Below, in pieces: positions 7,557 to 15,863 of a DNA stretch of 64,000 bases (position 1 is its first letter; every line of letters starts with the position of its first letter). Under the pieces are notes generated by a model, which ran no database searches, had not been told where the DNA came from, and worked only from the letters and a program-made list of their open reading frames with translations. The DNA comes from Chersky-806 sp038252255 (GTDB lineage Bacteria; Actinomycetota; Acidimicrobiia; IMCC26256; JAENVU01): assembly GCA_038252255.1 (NCBI GenBank), contig JBBSAM010000004.1:1-64000 (forward strand), given 5' to 3'. Made by a program: the position numbers and the translations under genes.

Positions 7557-9152
7557 TCAGGGTGCGGGAACCGGAGGTGAGTACGGACAGGCGATGTCCA
7601 ACGGCGGGGGTGTGGCACTCACCAGGAAGTCGCCGATCGCGGTGTCGACACACTCGGACTGGCTGAGTCCGAAGCTCCCGTGCAGACCGCCGACGATGGT
7701 GACCGCCCGCATCGTCGGGTAGACCCGCGCCATGTTGACCGCCCACTGGTAGGGGGTCTCGCCGTCGCGGGTGGCGTTGGCGATCATCCCCGGAATCGGC
7801 GGCCCGTACTGCTTCGGACGCGGTACCGGGTGGGGTTTCGCACCGCTGTAGCCGTTGCAGGTCGTGAGGTAGTCGACGCCGAGGGAGCCGCCGTACATCG
7901 GTCCCTCGCGCACGATCTCTCGCAGCAGGTCCTGCTGGCGGGCGTTCGAGATCCGGTCGGAGAAGTCCTGGCACACCACCGCGGACCAGAGGCTGCCCGC
8001 GGTGCCGGTACTCGGGCTCTGCAGGCTCTTCTTCGTGAGCGCCTGGCGCGCCGCGGCCTGCTCGGGCTTTGAGGCGAAGAGGGCGTTCCACGAGACCGTC
8101 ACCGCCTGCACGGCCTGGGTCCAGCTCTCCTCTCCGGTGATGGGGAAGAAGTCGACGCCGTCGTTGAGCACATCGAGCAGGTCCCAGCGCGTGTAGCGCG
8201 TCCCGCCCGGGAGGCGGATGGTGCGACGGTTCAGCTGTGCCATCACCCCGTCGAACTTCGCGCGCAGCCCTGTGGCCTGCAGGAAGAAGCTGATCGACGA
8301 GTCCGGTGCCACGGAGCCCGCGCTGATCCCGGAGAGGTCGATCTGCGGGTCCATGTTGGCGTCGAAGACCATTGCCCGCACCCGACCGGGGAAGAGCTGC
8401 GCGTAGGTGGAGCCGAGCAGAGTGCCGTAGGAGATGCCCCAGTACGTGATCTTGTCGTCGCCGACCGCGGCGCGCAGGGCGTCCAGGTCGTAGGCGCCGT
8501 ACAGCGTGCCGGCATGCTCGACGAGGTTGCGGTTCGCTTCGAAGCAGCGCGTGTTGTCGCGCGACACCTGCTGCTGGCGCGCGGCTAGGACCGCTCGCCA
8601 TTGCACCTTCCCGGTGGCCGGCCGGGTGGGCTTGGGGATGTTGCAGCCGCGGCCCTCGAGCGCCGGGGTGGAGGCGCCGATGCCACGGGGGTCGTAGGTG
8701 ACGAAGTCGAAGCTGGCGCGGACGGACGCGGGAAGCAGGTAGACGATCTTGGAGAGGCCGACGCCCGACTGGCCGGGGCCACCTGGGTTGAGGAAGAGCG
8801 TTCCCTGGTGCTCGGCCGCGGGCCCGGTGGCCTTGAACCTCACCACGGCCAGGGTGACCTGCTTGCCCTTCGGGCGGCTGCGGTCGAGCGGCCGCCCGAA
8901 CGTCGCGCATTCGAACCCTTCGAGGGAGTTGCCGTCGACCTTCTTCCAGCGGCCGAACTCCGGATTGCTGCAGGGCTTCCAGTCGAGGGCGCCCGGTTGC
9001 GGCGCTCGGGCGGCCGCGCCAGCCGGCGCGGCGGGGATGACCGGAGCAGCCGGGAGCACCCAGGCGACCGCGGCCAGAGCGAGCGCGACGAAGCGGGCGA
9101 CTCGGCGCCGGGTCGCCGGTGGAGACGCGGCGTCGGGTCGGCTCCGGGCCAT
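7557..9152 (-). CDS. Secreted alpha/beta hydrolase, tripeptidyl-aminopeptidase (TAP) type
   Basis: A 531-residue protein predicted to be exported: a basic N-terminus (ATRRRVARF) is followed by a long hydrophobic, Ala-rich signal segment ending near PAGAAARA. The mature part has the oxyanion turn LNPGGPGQSG and the nucleophile GISYGT. The C-terminal TAP-like domain carries Asp in ATRDGETP and His in VGGLHGSFG. This is the pattern of streptomycete tripeptidyl aminopeptidases (S33 family), which release N-terminal tripeptides outside the cell. The start ATG at 9152 places the signal peptide correctly; an upstream ATG at 9209 would add a polar extension. Confidence 0.88.
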   Translation of the reverse strand: MARSRPDAASPPATRRRVARFVALALAAVAWVLPAAPVIPAAPAGAAARAPQPGALDWKPCSNPEFGRWKKVDGNSLEGFECATFGRPLDRSRPKGKQVTLAVVRFKATGPAAEHQGTLFLNPGGPGQSGVGLSKIVYLLPASVRASFDFVTYDPRGIGASTPALEGRGCNIPKPTRPATGKVQWRAVLAARQQQVSRDNTRCFEANRNLVEHAGTLYGAYDLDALRAAVGDDKITYWGISYGTLLGSTYAQLFPGRVRAMVFDANMDPQIDLSGISAGSVAPDSSISFFLQATGLRAKFDGVMAQLNRRTIRLPGGTRYTRWDLLDVLNDGVDFFPITGEESWTQAVQAVTVSWNALFASKPEQAAARQALTKKSLQSPSTGTAGSLWSAVVCQDFSDRISNARQQDLLREIVREGPMYGGSLGVDYLTTCNGYSGAKPHPVPRPKQYGPPIPGMIANATRDGETPYQWAVNMARVYPTMRAVTIVGGLHGSFGLSQSECVDTAIGDFLVSATPPPLDIACPYSPPVPAP

Positions 9153-9258
9153 CTGCGTAGTTCTACTGCAGGGACAGCTGCCGCTGATGCCATTGCCGCG
9201 AGCCGTCACCCCGGATCGCGCCGACGGAGCTGCTGAATAACGCCCGCTCGCCTACTCG

Positions 9259-9306
9259 TTTCGGTGTCGTCTCGACACGCTGGGACGTGTTCGATCGACA
9301 CCGAAA
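9259..9306 (-). terminator. Long hairpin downstream of the ABC/CFA operon
   Basis: The perfect 11-base arms TTTCGGTGTCG (9259-9269) and CGACACCGAAA (9296-9306) enclose a second, imperfect inner inverted repeat (CGACACG and CGTGTTCG). It lies 22 bases past the stop of the ATPase gene and upstream of the peptidase gene. It is probably a terminator, though it could also be an operator for the peptidase. Confidence 0.6.
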
Positions 9307-9327
9307 GGGGAGGTGACGGTCGAGCGG

Positions 9328-10014
9328 CTACTCGACGAGCATGCCGTCGGTGATGTGCACGGTGCGGTCGGCGTAGTGCGTCATGCGCTCGTCGTGGGTG
9401 ACGATGATGGCGGCAATGCTCCGCGAGTTCATCTCGTTCCGGATCAGCTCCATCACCTGCTCGCCAAGCCGGGTGTCCAGCGCAGATGTCGGTTCGTCGA
9501 AGAGGACCAGGTCCGGGTCGTTCATCAACGCGCGGCCGATAGCGACCCGTTGGCGTTGCCCTCCCGAAAGCGTCGCAGGGAGATGGCGGCTGCGGTCGGC
9601 GAGGCCGAGCTCCTCGAGGAGCTGGTCTGCGCGCTTGCGGGCCGGCGCGCCGGCGCGGCGCCCGATCTCGTCGATCACGAGCAGGTTCTCGCGCGCGGTG
9701 AGGAACGGCACGAGATTCACGGTCTGGAAGACGAAGCCGATGTGATCGCGCCGGAAGTCGGTCAGCTGTTTCGGTGAGTACTCGGAGATGTCGTCCCCCG
9801 CGACGACGACGCTGCCTGCTGTGGGCGACAGGATCCCGCCGGCGATCGAGCAGAGCGTGGTCTTTCCCGATCCGGACGGCCCGACGAGCGCCACAATCTC
9901 GTCGTGGCCAACGGTGAGCGTGGCGTGATCGAGTGCGATGACTTCCTCGTCGCCGGTGGGGTACACCTTGCGTACCGAGTCCATGCGGAGTGCCGGCTCA
10001 TCGCGCGTGCTCAC
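9328..10014 (-). CDS. ABC transporter ATP-binding protein (MacB/LolD type)
   Basis: A 228-residue ATPase energising the two FtsX-type permeases encoded just upstream. Walker A is GPSGSGKTT (about 45-53), the Q-loop is VFQTVNLVPF, the signature is LSGGQRQRVAIGRAL, Walker B is DLVLFDEPTSALD and the switch His is VTHDE. The ATLTVGHDEIVALVG lead-in is typical of the lipoprotein/macrolide-export class. Its GTG start overlaps the permease stop by 4 bases (GTGA). It is the last gene of a six-gene operon that begins with a flavoprotein, DUF1365 and a cyclopropane synthase, so the exporter may move a modified lipid; the substrate is an inference. Confidence 0.93.
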   Translation of the reverse strand: MSTRDEPALRMDSVRKVYPTGDEEVIALDHATLTVGHDEIVALVGPSGSGKTTLCSIAGGILSPTAGSVVVAGDDISEYSPKQLTDFRRDHIGFVFQTVNLVPFLTARENLLVIDEIGRRAGAPARKRADQLLEELGLADRSRHLPATLSGGQRQRVAIGRALMNDPDLVLFDEPTSALDTRLGEQVMELIRNEMNSRSIAAIIVTHDERMTHYADRTVHITDGMLVE

Positions 10015-11123
10015 GAGCTCCTCCCAATTGCCGAAGCCGGATCGACGCGCAGCACGCGCCGGAGTGAGAACACGCTGCCGACCACCGCCGAGAGGATCAG
10101 AGCAGCGCTGCTGACGATCAAGCGGCTCGGGAGCAGCTGATACGGAATCGTGCCGGGTGACAGAGTTTGGTCGAGGAGCAGCGCGAAGGCGGAGCCGATC
10201 GCGGCCGCGATGAGCGCCACGACGACGGCCTGCACGACAACGCCCCCGAAGAGCGTCCGCGATCGTGCCCCGATGGCCTTCAACATGCCGTACAACCCGA
10301 TGCGTTCGACCGTCAGCAGCGCGAAGAACAGAGCCACGACCACGACCGCGATGACGAGGGTGACGCCGATGATCTGGTTGAACACCGACCGCTGCTCGCG
10401 CACTCCTCCGATCGCGTCGGCGGCCTCGGCGCGAGAGACGGTCACGGTCGAGCCTCCGGTCGCTCGGTCGACTCGACGCGCCACGGTCGAGGCGTTGCCG
10501 TCACTACGCACGACGAGCGCCTGGAACACGCCGGGGCCCACTGACGAGCCCGGACGATTCGCGTTCTGGACTTCACGCCACGTCTGGGGCGAGGACCACA
10601 ACGTGCCGGCGCCGGAATAGCTCACGTTGTCGACGAAGCCGATGACGCGCACGGGCGTGCGAGCAGGCCCGAGCGTGAGGACGTCGCCCCGCTTCACGCC
10701 GCTGTCTTCGAGGATGCTGTCGGCGTAGGCCTGACCCGCCGGCGGCGGTGATGATGGGACCCCCTTCGGTGCCTGCTGATATCCAAACAGGGCGACATCG
10801 ATGAGATCGCGGGGACCATTGCCGGGAACGCGCGCGCCGAGCTGGGAGATCCCGATCCCGCCCACGCTCGTCACACCCGGTACGGCCTTGACCCGCGCGC
10901 TGATCACCGGGCTGATCCGACTCCGCAGGAACGACTTCTCGGCCGTCGCCGAGAACGTGACAAGGTCGGCGCGCTGCGCGCGGATCGCACCGGTCGAGCG
11001 TTGGATCAACCCGTCGAGGAGCCCGCCGAGCAGCATCAGCAGCATCGCGATGAGCGTGAGCAGCGCGACGGCGGTGGCGAACCGGGCCGGCCTCCGCCGC
11101 ATCTCCCTCAGTGCGAGTCTCAC
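10011..11123 (-). CDS. FtsX-like ABC transporter permease (second of pair)
   Basis: A 370-residue permease. An N-terminal membrane helix (FATAVALLTLIAMLLMLLGG) is followed by a large extracytoplasmic domain, about residues 45-240. Three C-terminal helices follow (FNQIIGVTLVIAVVVVALFF; GGVVVQAVVVALIAAAIG; LIVSSAALILSAVVG). The cytoplasmic YGMLKAIGARSRTLFGG motif is typical of FtsX/MacB permeases. The GTG start at 11123 overlaps the previous stop as GTGA, and its own stop overlaps the ATPase start in the same way. Together with the first permease it would form a heterodimeric channel. Confidence 0.9.
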   Translation of the reverse strand: MRLALREMRRRPARFATAVALLTLIAMLLMLLGGLLDGLIQRSTGAIRAQRADLVTFSATAEKSFLRSRISPVISARVKAVPGVTSVGGIGISQLGARVPGNGPRDLIDVALFGYQQAPKGVPSSPPPAGQAYADSILEDSGVKRGDVLTLGPARTPVRVIGFVDNVSYSGAGTLWSSPQTWREVQNANRPGSSVGPGVFQALVVRSDGNASTVARRVDRATGGSTVTVSRAEAADAIGGVREQRSVFNQIIGVTLVIAVVVVALFFALLTVERIGLYGMLKAIGARSRTLFGGVVVQAVVVALIAAAIGSAFALLLDQTLSPGTIPYQLLPSRLIVSSAALILSAVVGSVFSLRRVLRVDPASAIGRSS

Positions 11124-12235
11124 GAGCCCATCCCGCCGGAGAGGGCTTCGGCCGGCTCGATGCGCAGCACCCGGCGCGCCGAGAACCACGAGCTGGCGAC
11201 ACCCAGCAGCAGGATGCCGAGGCCCCAGCCCACGACGGCCATTGCGTCGAACTGCAAGGGGATCGAGCCGACGCGCATGAACGACACCGGGAGATAGAGC
11301 AACGTGCCGATCGCGATCCCTGCTCCCACCACGAAGAGCACCTGCAGGAGCAGGCTCCAGATGAGCGTTCTCGAGCGAGCGCCGATCGCGCGCAGCAGTG
11401 TGAGCGTCCTGGCCTTTTGGAGCGTGACGATCAGGAAGAAGAGGCCGATGACCAGCGGTATGACCAGGCCGTACAGCAGGAAGATCACGACGAACGAGCG
11501 GCTCACCTGCGCGACGCCCGGCGCCTTCGTTGCCGCGTCGTGTCGGGTCAGGGCCTCGAGCTCGGGGCTCAGCCGGTCCACTCGGGCGACGAGCTGCTCG
11601 GGGCTCACGCCGGGCGCTGGCGCAACGCCCAGAGCGTTCGGCAGCGGCGTCCGCGCGTCGGGATTCGCGGCGAGCACCGCCTGCTCCCAGGATCGGTAGC
11701 GGACGAAGACCGTGGGGCTCGCTTGGAGGTTCGTGTTGCTCGATTGGCCGACGACGCGAATCGGGTAGCCGCCAGGCTCGACCCGTACGACGTCTCCAAG
11801 CCCGAAGCCCTGTTGCGCGTCGGTCTCGTTCGCGACCCCCTCGCCCAGCGCGGCGGGGTAGCGACCGGCGACCAGGTCTTGGGGTGCGCCGAGGCTGCGC
11901 CGCTCGTAGCCGATGACCGCGGCAGCCTTGATCGAGCCTCCGGCCCGGACGCTCAGGGTGCTCTGTCCGATCCTCCCAACGGCTGCGGCACCGTCGACGG
12001 CGCGAACCTGCGCCTCGAGCCCGGGCGTGATCGAGCTGCTCTGCAGGTTGCGACGCCCGTCGGTGCTGTACACGAGCACGGGTGCCGTCTGGTGCTCGAT
12101 CGCACCGGTGAACGACGTGATCAGCCCGTCGCGCAATGCCTGCTGGAACAGGATCAAGAAGACGAGCAACGCGATCGCACCGATCAGCAGGCCGAAGCGC
12201 ACCTTGGCCCGCACCATCTCTTTCCACGCGATCAC
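11120..12235 (-). CDS. FtsX-like ABC transporter permease (first of pair)
   Basis: A 371-residue permease with the same layout as its neighbour: one N-terminal helix (VRFGLLIGAIALLVFLILFQ), an extracytoplasmic MacB-PCD-like domain, and three helices near the C-terminus (FVVIFLLYGLVIPLVIGLFF; LLLQVLFVVGAGIAIG; VVGWGLGILLLGVASSW). TLLRAIGARSRTLIW is the conserved coupling loop, and the tail ends RRVLRIEPAEALSG. The GTG start at 12235 overlaps the stop of the cyclopropane-synthase-like gene by 4 bases, which binds the exporter to the lipid-modifying genes in one transcript. Confidence 0.9.
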   Translation of the reverse strand: MIAWKEMVRAKVRFGLLIGAIALLVFLILFQQALRDGLITSFTGAIEHQTAPVLVYSTDGRRNLQSSSITPGLEAQVRAVDGAAAVGRIGQSTLSVRAGGSIKAAAVIGYERRSLGAPQDLVAGRYPAALGEGVANETDAQQGFGLGDVVRVEPGGYPIRVVGQSSNTNLQASPTVFVRYRSWEQAVLAANPDARTPLPNALGVAPAPGVSPEQLVARVDRLSPELEALTRHDAATKAPGVAQVSRSFVVIFLLYGLVIPLVIGLFFLIVTLQKARTLTLLRAIGARSRTLIWSLLLQVLFVVGAGIAIGTLLYLPVSFMRVGSIPLQFDAMAVVGWGLGILLLGVASSWFSARRVLRIEPAEALSGGMGS

Positions 12236-13548
12236 GGGCGCGCGCCCGTCAGGGTTCGTTCGATTGCTCGTGGATCCTCGTGCTTCGCCGACACGCCCCC
12301 GTGGGTGAGGGGGGCGCCCCGGCGTGTGTCTCCTGCCGGGGTGTACAGCAACTGGGCGGCGCTGATATAGCGCTCGTCGAATCCGGCTTCGCAGTACGCG
12401 AAGTAGAAGTCCCAGAGTCGTGCAAACCGGTTGTCGAGGCCGAACACCGACAGCTCCGGGGCGACCAGCTCGAGATTCGCGCGCCATCGGCGCAGCGTCT
12501 CGCCGTAGTGGAACCCGATGTCGTCGTGGTGGCGGAACTGAAGGTCACTCCGGTTCGCGGCTGCGGTGAGCGCTCCGGCTGACGGCAGGCAGCCGCCGGG
12601 GAAGATCGCCGCCTTGATGAAATCCGTATGGCGCTTGAGGCGATCGAAGCTGCCGTCGGGTGCGACGATCGCCTGCATGGCAAGTGCCCCCTCATCGGCC
12701 AGCAGGCCGCGCATGCACTGGAAGAAGGTGTCGTACTCACGCCAGTCGACCGCTTCGATCATCTCGACCGCGACGGCTTTGTCGAACGTGCCGCGTAGAG
12801 CCCGGTAGTCCGTGTCGAGCACCGCGACCCGGGCGTCGAGCCCGGCCGACCGAACGCGTTCGCGTGCAAACTCGTACTGGCGAGGCGAGATGGTGGTCGT
12901 GGTGACGAAGCAACCGTAGTGCTGGGCCGCGTGGAGCGCGAAGCCGGCCCAACCGGTGCCGATCTCCACGAGGCGCTCGCCGGGTTGCAGGTCCAGCAGG
13001 CGTGCGAGCCGGTCGAACTTCGCGATCGACGCTTGCGCGAGGGACGCTTCGGGCCGGTCGAAGATCGCGCACGAGTAGGCCATCGTTTCGTCGAGCACGC
13101 TCCGGAAGAACGCGTTGCCAAGGTCGTAATGGGCCCGTACGTGGCGTGCGTCGCGCGCGGGGTTCGCACTGCGCAACCGGGCAATCGGGTCGAGGATCGG
13201 GTTCAGGAACCGGTGGAGCCGGTCACGGCGAGCGTGCATGGCGCGAAGGTTGCGGAGCGCGAGGCGGAGGAAGCCAGCGAGGTCGTCGGTGTCCCACCAG
13301 CCGTCGGCGTAGGACTCGCCGAGTCCGACACTGCCCTGACGCATCACACGTTCGTAGACCCGTAGATCGCGTACGTGGACGCGGACCCGGATCGGTGATC
13401 CGGTCTCGGTCGGGCCCGGAGAGCCGAACGTCGTGTGGCCCGCCGGGTCGGTCAGCTCGACCGTGCCACCGCGCAGGTGCCCCAGCAGCTGTCCGACGAG
13501 CGCGCCGGCCGTCCGTTCTCGTCGTGACACGATCGTCTGCCGGCTCAC
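12232..13548 (-). CDS. Cyclopropane-fatty-acyl-phospholipid synthase family methyltransferase
   Basis: A 438-residue SAM-dependent enzyme that would methylate or cyclopropanate unsaturated acyl chains of membrane phospholipids. The N-terminal domain includes LGESYADGWWDTDDLAGFLR; HYDLGNAFFRSVLDETMAYS and CAIFDRPEASLAQAS bring the conserved Cys. The SAM motif is LVEIGTGWAGFALHAAQHYG, followed by VAVEMIEAVDWREYDTFF and IFPGGCLPS. Its length is within the family range. The GTG start at 13548 overlaps the DUF1365 stop by 4 bases. The flavoprotein-DUF1365-CFA trio recurs in many bacteria. In proteobacterial singlet-oxygen regulons CFA-type methylases sit with photolyase genes, as here. Confidence 0.93.
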   Translation of the reverse strand: MSRQTIVSRRERTAGALVGQLLGHLRGGTVELTDPAGHTTFGSPGPTETGSPIRVRVHVRDLRVYERVMRQGSVGLGESYADGWWDTDDLAGFLRLALRNLRAMHARRDRLHRFLNPILDPIARLRSANPARDARHVRAHYDLGNAFFRSVLDETMAYSCAIFDRPEASLAQASIAKFDRLARLLDLQPGERLVEIGTGWAGFALHAAQHYGCFVTTTTISPRQYEFARERVRSAGLDARVAVLDTDYRALRGTFDKAVAVEMIEAVDWREYDTFFQCMRGLLADEGALAMQAIVAPDGSFDRLKRHTDFIKAAIFPGGCLPSAGALTAAANRSDLQFRHHDDIGFHYGETLRRWRANLELVAPELSVFGLDNRFARLWDFYFAYCEAGFDERYISAAQLLYTPAGDTRRGAPLTHGGVSAKHEDPRAIERTLTGARP

Positions 13549-14303
13549 ACGCTGACCTCCAGAGCGCGCCGGGATACGTGACGGTACAGGGGAACCCGGG
13601 CGAGTAACAGCGCGAGCGCCTTGCGATAGATCGCGAGTGAGACCCGGAGCGGCATGAGCGGATAGCGCACCAGGATCGTGGCGGCACTTCTTCGGTCGAG
13701 CACTTTCCGGCGCAGCGCGAGGCCCGCCGAGAAGACGGTCGTGCCCTCGCGAACCACCTGGATGTCCAGGTCGAGCGCCTCGCCCGGTGTGGTCCATGTC
13801 ACGCGATAGTCGACGTCCATCGGGAGGAACGGCGAAACGTGCATCGCCTTCGCGGTCGTTGCTGACTCTCCTCCGTCCCGCGCGTCGAGCACGTACCAGT
13901 GGCGTTCGCCCCACGGCGTATTCGTAACCTCGAGCACAACGGCTTCGAGGGCGTCCCCGTCGGCGTCCCAGCAGTAGTACACCGACAGCGGGTTGAACAA
14001 CCAGCCGAACGTTCTGAGCTGCGCGAGGAGATGGACGGCCCCACTCGGACGTCGCCCGAGACGCTGATCGACCAGGTCCCGTACGGCGTCGCCGAGCGAG
14101 CCGTCACGTCCATCGAAGAAGTCGCCCCGACGGAATCGCACGGGTGCATGGTGCCGACCCGACCAACCCGGCAGCGGGTCGAGGGAGCCCGGAAGCGCGT
14201 CGACGTCGAGGTACGCCAGGAACAAGCGTGGCGCGAACTCACGCAGGATGGGCGTCGACCTGTGGTGGCGCGCGGTGCCCTCGTAGAGCGCGACTGAGGT
14301 CAT
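13545..14303 (-). CDS. DUF1365 family protein
   Basis: A 252-residue cytoplasmic protein of DUF1365, function not firmly known. Landmarks are ALYEGTARHHRSTP, then FLAYLDVDALP and a central QLRTFGWLFNPLSVYYCWD. EVTNTPWGERHWYVLDA and KAMHVSPFLPMDVDYRVTWT are highly conserved in the family. It is almost always encoded between an amine-oxidase-like flavoprotein and a CFA-type methylase, as here, which implies a step in the same fatty-acyl modification. The ATG overlaps the flavoprotein stop (ATGA) and its stop overlaps the CFA start (GTGA). Confidence 0.93.
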   Translation of the reverse strand: MTSVALYEGTARHHRSTPILREFAPRLFLAYLDVDALPGSLDPLPGWSGRHHAPVRFRRGDFFDGRDGSLGDAVRDLVDQRLGRRPSGAVHLLAQLRTFGWLFNPLSVYYCWDADGDALEAVVLEVTNTPWGERHWYVLDARDGGESATTAKAMHVSPFLPMDVDYRVTWTTPGEALDLDIQVVREGTTVFSAGLALRRKVLDRRSAATILVRYPLMPLRVSLAIYRKALALLLARVPLYRHVSRRALEVSV

Positions 14304-15598
14304 CGTTCACACTGGATCGCGCGCGCGACCTCGAGGCCGCTCTGCACGCCGTCCTCGTGGAACCCGTAGCCCCAGTACGCGCCCGCGAAGTAGATGCCAC
14401 GCACTCCTTCGATCTCGTGTCGCCGGTGCTGGGCCCGTATCGCTGCGGCGTCGAACACGGGATGGTCGTACTCGAACTCGGCCAGGACGCGCGCGGGATC
14501 GATTGCGTCGGCCCGGTTCAGCGTGACGAGCAATGGCTGCGTCGACTCGATCGCCTGGAGCGAGTTCATCCAGTAGGTCACAGTGGCTCGCCGCTCTCCG
14601 GGGTCGACCCAGTAGTTCCAGCTCGCGCGGGCGAGTGGCCGCGTCGGGAGCAGTCTCCCGTCGGTGTGCAACGTCACGCGGTTGGCTTGGTACGCGATGG
14701 CACCGAGCACCGATCGCTCCGCCGGCGTGGGGTCGCCGAGCATCCGCAGCGCCTGATCGCTATGTGCGGCGATGACCACCCGGTCGAATGATTCCGGCCC
14801 GCGATCGGTGAGCACCTCGACCCGCGGCTCATGGCCCGGGTCAGAGCGGCCGACGATCTTGTGCACGGCCGTCGAGACCCGGATGCGGTCAGCGAACGGT
14901 GCGGTGAGCGCGTCGATGTACCGGCGTGATCCGCCGGTGATCGTGCGCCACCGCGGGCGCCCGGCGAGTCCGAGCAGGCCGTGGTTGTGCATGAACCGTG
15001 CATAGGAGCGCATCGGAAACCGCGTGAACGTCGCAGGGTCGGCTGACCAGATGGCCGCGCCGAACGGAACGAGGAACTGCTCCACAAACGACTTGGAATA
15101 CCTTCCGCGTTGGAGGAACTCCTCGATTGACTCGTCGTTCGGACCGGTGTCGGGTGGGCGCAGGCGGTCGCCACCGTGCCACCTCGTCTCGTGCGCGACG
15201 AGGCGGCCCGCGGCACGGTTGAAGCGCACGATCTCGGTGATCAGCCGCAAGAACGAAGGATTCACCAGGTTCCGACGTTGCGCGAAGAGCGTGTTGAGAT
15301 TGGAGCCCCGGTATTCGAGGCCGGTTCGAGCGTCGGTGACGCTGAAGCTCATCTCGGTCGCGTGCGTCGCGACGCCGAGCTCGTGGAGCAGCGAGACGAA
15401 CCCGGGGTAGTTGGCCTCGTTGTAAACGATGAATCCCGTGTCGACCGAGTGCGCGACTCCGTCAACGTCGACGTCGACGGTGTTGGCGTGGCCGCCAAGG
15501 CGCGCTTCAGCTTCGAAGACGGTCACATCGTGGTCGGGGTGGAGCCGGTGCGCGGCGACCAGTCCCGAGACACCGGTGCCGACGATTGCGATCTTCAC
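14300..15598 (-). CDS. FAD-dependent amine-oxidase-like oxidoreductase, first gene of the lipid operon
   Basis: A 432-residue flavoprotein. The N-terminal dinucleotide fold is MKIAIVGTGVSGLVAAHRL, ending with an acidic strand VTVFEAEARLGGHANTV. SVDTGFIVYNEANYPGF and FAQRRNLVNPSFLRLITEIV follow, and the C-terminal FAD segment is RGIYFAGAYWGYGFHEDG. It belongs to the NAD(P)-binding/amine oxidase set found with DUF1365 and CFA synthase, and probably oxidises or desaturates an acyl chain. It starts a six-gene overlap-coupled operon and diverges from the photolyase gene across a 265-bp promoter region. Confidence 0.92.
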   Translation of the reverse strand: MKIAIVGTGVSGLVAAHRLHPDHDVTVFEAEARLGGHANTVDVDVDGVAHSVDTGFIVYNEANYPGFVSLLHELGVATHATEMSFSVTDARTGLEYRGSNLNTLFAQRRNLVNPSFLRLITEIVRFNRAAGRLVAHETRWHGGDRLRPPDTGPNDESIEEFLQRGRYSKSFVEQFLVPFGAAIWSADPATFTRFPMRSYARFMHNHGLLGLAGRPRWRTITGGSRRYIDALTAPFADRIRVSTAVHKIVGRSDPGHEPRVEVLTDRGPESFDRVVIAAHSDQALRMLGDPTPAERSVLGAIAYQANRVTLHTDGRLLPTRPLARASWNYWVDPGERRATVTYWMNSLQAIESTQPLLVTLNRADAIDPARVLAEFEYDHPVFDAAAIRAQHRRHEIEGVRGIYFAGAYWGYGFHEDGVQSGLEVARAIQCER

Positions 15599-15863
15599 AA
15601 TCGGTCTACGGAGTCCCCGAGGGCGCCAGACGGGTGACCCACGTCACAGCGTCCGTTCGATGAACGGCACCGTGATCCGGCATCCAGCTGATCCCGTCGC
15701 TCCGTAGAAGAGCTATGGCCCTCGATCGAGTACGGATCACAACCGGCGCAAAGCCCGTCTCCGTGCTGATCAACGACCGGGTAGAGGTAGCGCCACCGGA
15801 TTGGGCCGGCTTCGTTGCTCGCGACCCGTGGCCGGCATCGAATGCCCGCCACGGGAGGTCGCG
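15599..15863. promoter_or_regulatory. Divergent promoter region with three TGATCC hexamers
   Basis: It lies between the lipid operon (minus) and the photolyase operon (plus). TGATCC occurs on the plus strand at 15673-15678 and 15689-15694 (16 bp apart) and on the minus strand at 15739-15734. On the minus strand, 18 bases after TGATCC comes TAGCTC, which could serve as a -10 element. TGATCC is the -35 hexamer known for ChrR-controlled, singlet-oxygen ECF sigma factors. No convincing -10 follows the plus-strand copies. The assignment rests on hexamer matches only. Confidence 0.4.

Noticed and set aside
13549..13914. N-terminal extension of the CFA synthase frame by about 120 residues
   Set aside because: The extension is Arg/Pro-rich antisense to DUF1365. 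The GTG at 13548 overlaps the DUF1365 stop in the same way as the other genes of this operon.
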